A DNA stretch of 64,000 bases from FEN-1279 sp964501535 (GTDB lineage Bacteria; Bacteroidota; Ignavibacteria; Tepidaquicellales; Tepidaquicellaceae): contig CAZCSV010000003.1 of assembly GCA_964501535.1 (NCBI GenBank), positions 248,001-312,000 of the forward strand, read 5' to 3'. Below are positions 62,311 through 64,000 of this stretch, piece by piece (position 1 is the stretch's first letter; every line of letters begins with the position of its first letter). A program made the translations under genes and the position numbers. The notes beneath the pieces are model-generated. The model had not been told where the DNA came from and made no database searches. It saw only the letters and a program-made list of their open reading frames with translations.

Positions 62311-62490
62311 CTTTTTACAATTTTTATATTTTTATTGCACTTTTTTTACCATAGTAAAAATCAAAAATGTTGATTATTTTGCAAAAAACGAACGGAGAGG
62401 TGGCTGAGTGGTTGAAAGCGGCGGTCTCGAAAACCGTTATCATTCCTTAAAATCTTATCAAATTTAAACTTTTTTACCATACTTTTTACA
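62311..62490 (+). repeat. Four CTTTTT(TT)AC(C)A direct repeats around the tRNA-Ser fragment
   Basis: CTTTTTACA at 62311-62319 and CTTTTTTTACCATA at 62340-62353 lie left of the tRNA fragment. CTTTTTTACCATA at 62469-62481 and CTTTTTACA at 62482-62490 lie right of it. All have the same orientation. The layout recalls arm-type integrase sites flanking a core, though AT-rich chance similarity is possible. Confidence 0.4.
62394..62440 (+). tRNA. tRNA-Ser (CGA) 5' half, truncated
   Basis: GGAGAGGTGGCTGAGTGG, then TTGAAAGCGGC, reads as the acceptor 5' strand and D arm of a tRNA-Ser. The anticodon stem GCGGT/ACCGT and loop CTCGAAA give CGA at 62428-62430. After about 62438 the match stops. There is no variable arm, no GTTCGAAT T-loop and no acceptor 3' strand before the integrase or anywhere to the window end. 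This fits an integration site at the anticodon region. Confidence 0.8.
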
Positions 62491-62553
62491 TTTTTTTTTG
62501 CTTTCATACCCGAATTTTAAGCATTTTTTGACCTGCGGGAAGGGTTAAAAATT

Positions 62554-63606
62554 ATGTTCTTATCCAAACACAAAAACGGTTATTATTATGTCCATTATAC
62601 TGATGACATAACAGGTAAACGCAATGCAATTTCTACGAAAGAGAGATATAAACCGGAAGCGGTCAAATTCCTATCGGATTTCAAAAACAATCTTAAAGAC
62701 AAGACAAAAGAAAAATTGAAAGTTCATTATCTTAGTGAGCTGAAAACGGAAGTTATGCAATATGTATTAAACAATATGGAATTTTCAACGTGCAAACTCT
62801 ATAAAGCTGTATTCGATAATATGTTTCGCATATTTGAGGATAAACCTTTAAAGCTGATTAATTCCAATGATATTGAATTATACAAGACCATAAGAGCCGG
62901 AGAGGTTACAAAAGCAACGGTAAACAAGGACATAAACACTATGAAAGCAATTTTTAATATTGCTATTCGTTTCGATTGGTTAAATGTCAATCCGGTTAAG
63001 AACATCAAAAAATTAAGCATTCCCGAAAAGGAATATTTAGCTTTTACAGATGTTCAAATAAAAATGATATTAGGGAAAATTGAAAACCAATCAATAAAGA
63101 ACTTCGTTAAATTCGCTATCCTGACAGGTTGCAGATTAAACGAAATAATAAATTTGCAGTGGAAAGATGTTAATTTTTCGGAAAGAATTTTGACTATAAG
63201 AAACAAACCTAATTTCAAGACAAAGACGGGGAAAATAAGACAGATACCAATTTCAGATAGTTTATATAAATTGCTTAGCGGAATGATAAATATTAATGCA
63301 GGTGAAAAGACCTTGAATTTTGTAAATCCCGAAAGATATATTTTTGTCAATCCGAATAACTATAAGTATTGTAAAAATTATGTATCGAAGTATTTTAAAA
63401 ACGTTTTGAGGTCGCTTAAATTCAATGAAAAATATCATTTCCATTGCTTAAGACATACGTTTATTACAAACCTTATTAAAAGCGGTGTTAATATAAACTA
63501 TGTCAAGGAAATAGCCGGTCATAGTGAAATCGTAACTACTATGAATTATATCCATATATCTACAAATGATTTAAGGGAAGCGGTGAACAAGATTAGCATT
63601 TTATAA
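62554..63606 (+). CDS. Tyrosine-type site-specific integrase
   Basis: The 350-residue product has an N-terminal arm-binding part (about 1-55), a core-binding SAM-like domain (about 60-150) and the catalytic domain (about 160-345). The active-site residues are R194 in TGCRLNEI, H297 and R300 in HFHCLRHTF, H323 in AGHSEIV and the nucleophile Y332 in MNYIHIS. All are present, so it should be active. It lies 115 bp after the truncated tRNA-Ser and in the same direction. Confidence 0.93.
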   Translation: MFLSKHKNGYYYVHYTDDITGKRNAISTKERYKPEAVKFLSDFKNNLKDKTKEKLKVHYLSELKTEVMQYVLNNMEFSTCKLYKAVFDNMFRIFEDKPLKLINSNDIELYKTIRAGEVTKATVNKDINTMKAIFNIAIRFDWLNVNPVKNIKKLSIPEKEYLAFTDVQIKMILGKIENQSIKNFVKFAILTGCRLNEIINLQWKDVNFSERILTIRNKPNFKTKTGKIRQIPISDSLYKLLSGMININAGEKTLNFVNPERYIFVNPNNYKYCKNYVSKYFKNVLRSLKFNEKYHFHCLRHTFITNLIKSGVNINYVKEIAGHSEIVTTMNYIHISTNDLREAVNKISIL

Positions 63607-63678
63607 GATAAATTAGAATATTGATTATTTCGGAAATTGTGAATAAGTTTTAAAAACAAATCTAAATGGGAAGGGAAT

Positions 63679-64000
63679 ATGAAGTATATTTTTGTTTTAC
63701 TCTTAGCAATTCTATTATTTGGGTGTAATAGTGATGAAAATCCTGTAAACTCGGGGACTACTGGTTATCCTAATATTAATGGCTGGGATTTGGTGTATTC
63801 CAAAACCGAAATGGATTCTTCGAGGGTTTATATACAGGGTAAAATAATTACAATTGGATATATTGACTTTAGAGAATATCGCAATGCTAAAATGCACTTT
63901 GAATATAAATCAGATAGCACTTTTAATCTAAAATTAATCAGTAAAAGCGGGTATCATTTTTTAATCGAGAATTTAAACAAGACAGTTAATTGGACTTATG
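63679..64000 (+). CDS. Lipoprotein of unknown function (3' truncated by window edge)
   Basis: An open reading frame from ATG at 63679 continues without a stop to the window edge (107 codons). It has a signal peptide with lipobox LLFGCNSDE, placing the lipidated cysteine at residue 16. A GGGAAGGG-type ribosome-binding site lies just upstream. The visible part is polar and strand-rich with no family I recognise. It is probably cargo of the integrated element. Confidence 0.7.
   Translation, partial: MKYIFVLLLAILLFGCNSDENPVNSGTTGYPNINGWDLVYSKTEMDSSRVYIQGKIITIGYIDFREYRNAKMHFEYKSDSTFNLKLISKSGYHFLIENLNKTVNWTY

Larger units (their letters stand above)
62394..64000 (+). mobile_element. One end of an integrated element at tRNA-Ser (runs off the window)
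   Basis: The truncated tRNA-Ser, the adjacent tyrosine integrase and a following lipoprotein gene form a typical integrative-element end. The other end, expected to carry the tRNA 3' half or a matching repeat, lies beyond base 64000. The extent and the element class cannot be stated. Confidence 0.55.

Noticed and set aside
62394..62553. tRNA-Ser interrupted by a group I intron
   Set aside because: No tRNA 3' half is found anywhere up to base 64000, and a tyrosine integrase follows at once, so integration explains the break better.
1..64000. CRISPR array
   Set aside because: No set of regularly spaced direct repeats with unique spacers was found. The closest regular structure is the 21-bp phased palindromes at 47720-47795, which lack spacers and cas genes.

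Overview
The window is AT-rich chromosomal DNA from an uncultured-type or environmental member of the Bacteroidota/Ignavibacteriota group, most like class Ignavibacteria. Three things point there. At least seven large secreted proteins end in a type IX secretion (T9SS) C-terminal domain with the NYPNPFNP signature. Two PorV/PorQ-family outer-membrane proteins, a SusC/CirA-style TonB receptor and a DUF5686 protein are present. One promoter-like site matches the Bacteroidetes -7 box. The housekeeping genes (rsgA, rsmG, nuoA-F, dnaK, ruvC/ruvA, recJ, rplU/rpmA, mdh) are intact and ordinary, so most of the window is core chromosome.

Layout. 1-5.8 kb: the 3' end of rsgA, rsmG, a DUF5686 outer-membrane protein and an orphan hybrid histidine kinase. 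6.1-9 kb: a histidine-rich small membrane protein followed by a TonB-dependent receptor, probably a metal uptake unit. 9-27 kb: a region of T9SS cargo (Ycf48/BNR propellers, FG-GAP, LamG, P-domain) mixed with an HD-only RelA/SpoT-like protein, an RmlD-like reductase, an M28-PDZ peptidase, a SIMPL protein and a YqiA-like hydrolase. 27-33.4 kb: nuoABCDEF and a long-chain acyl-CoA ligase on the minus strand. 33.5-39.7 kb: more secreted propellers, a lipoprotein and two PorV/PorQ proteins. 39.7-47.5 kb: a tightly packed surface-glycan cluster (GT39, FemAB/GNAT-like, epimerase, formyltransferase, amidohydrolase, GT4-like, flippase). 47.5-50.5 kb: a regulatory region, hsp20 and dnaK. 50.6-55 kb: recJ-yebC-ruvC-ruvA-ppa on the minus strand. 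55-62.3 kb: tRNA-Leu, an ABC ATPase, an outer-membrane barrel, an RsbW-like kinase, mdh, rplU-rpmA, a TPR protein, a 59-aa membrane protein and a zinc metallopeptidase. 62.4 kb to the end: the 5' half of a tRNA-Ser gene cut off next to a tyrosine integrase, read as one end of an integrated element running out of the window.

The strongest unusual signal is upstream of hsp20. A perfect sigma-54 (-24/-12) promoter is preceded by four GAAA-N4-TTTC palindromes phased at 21/22/21 bp, as expected for an enhancer array bound by a sigma-54 activator. Just upstream of it lies a promoter-hairpin-terminator unit with no ORF, a candidate small RNA of about 110 nt. Downstream, the hsp20-dnaK gap carries three strong hairpins. 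Other points of note are an in-frame amber codon separating a signal peptide from its T9SS cargo, a T9SS cargo protein with a heme-type CxxCH motif, and symmetric arm-site-like repeats around the truncated tRNA-Ser.

All calls were made by reading sequence and motifs. No database search, structure prediction or folding calculation was run.
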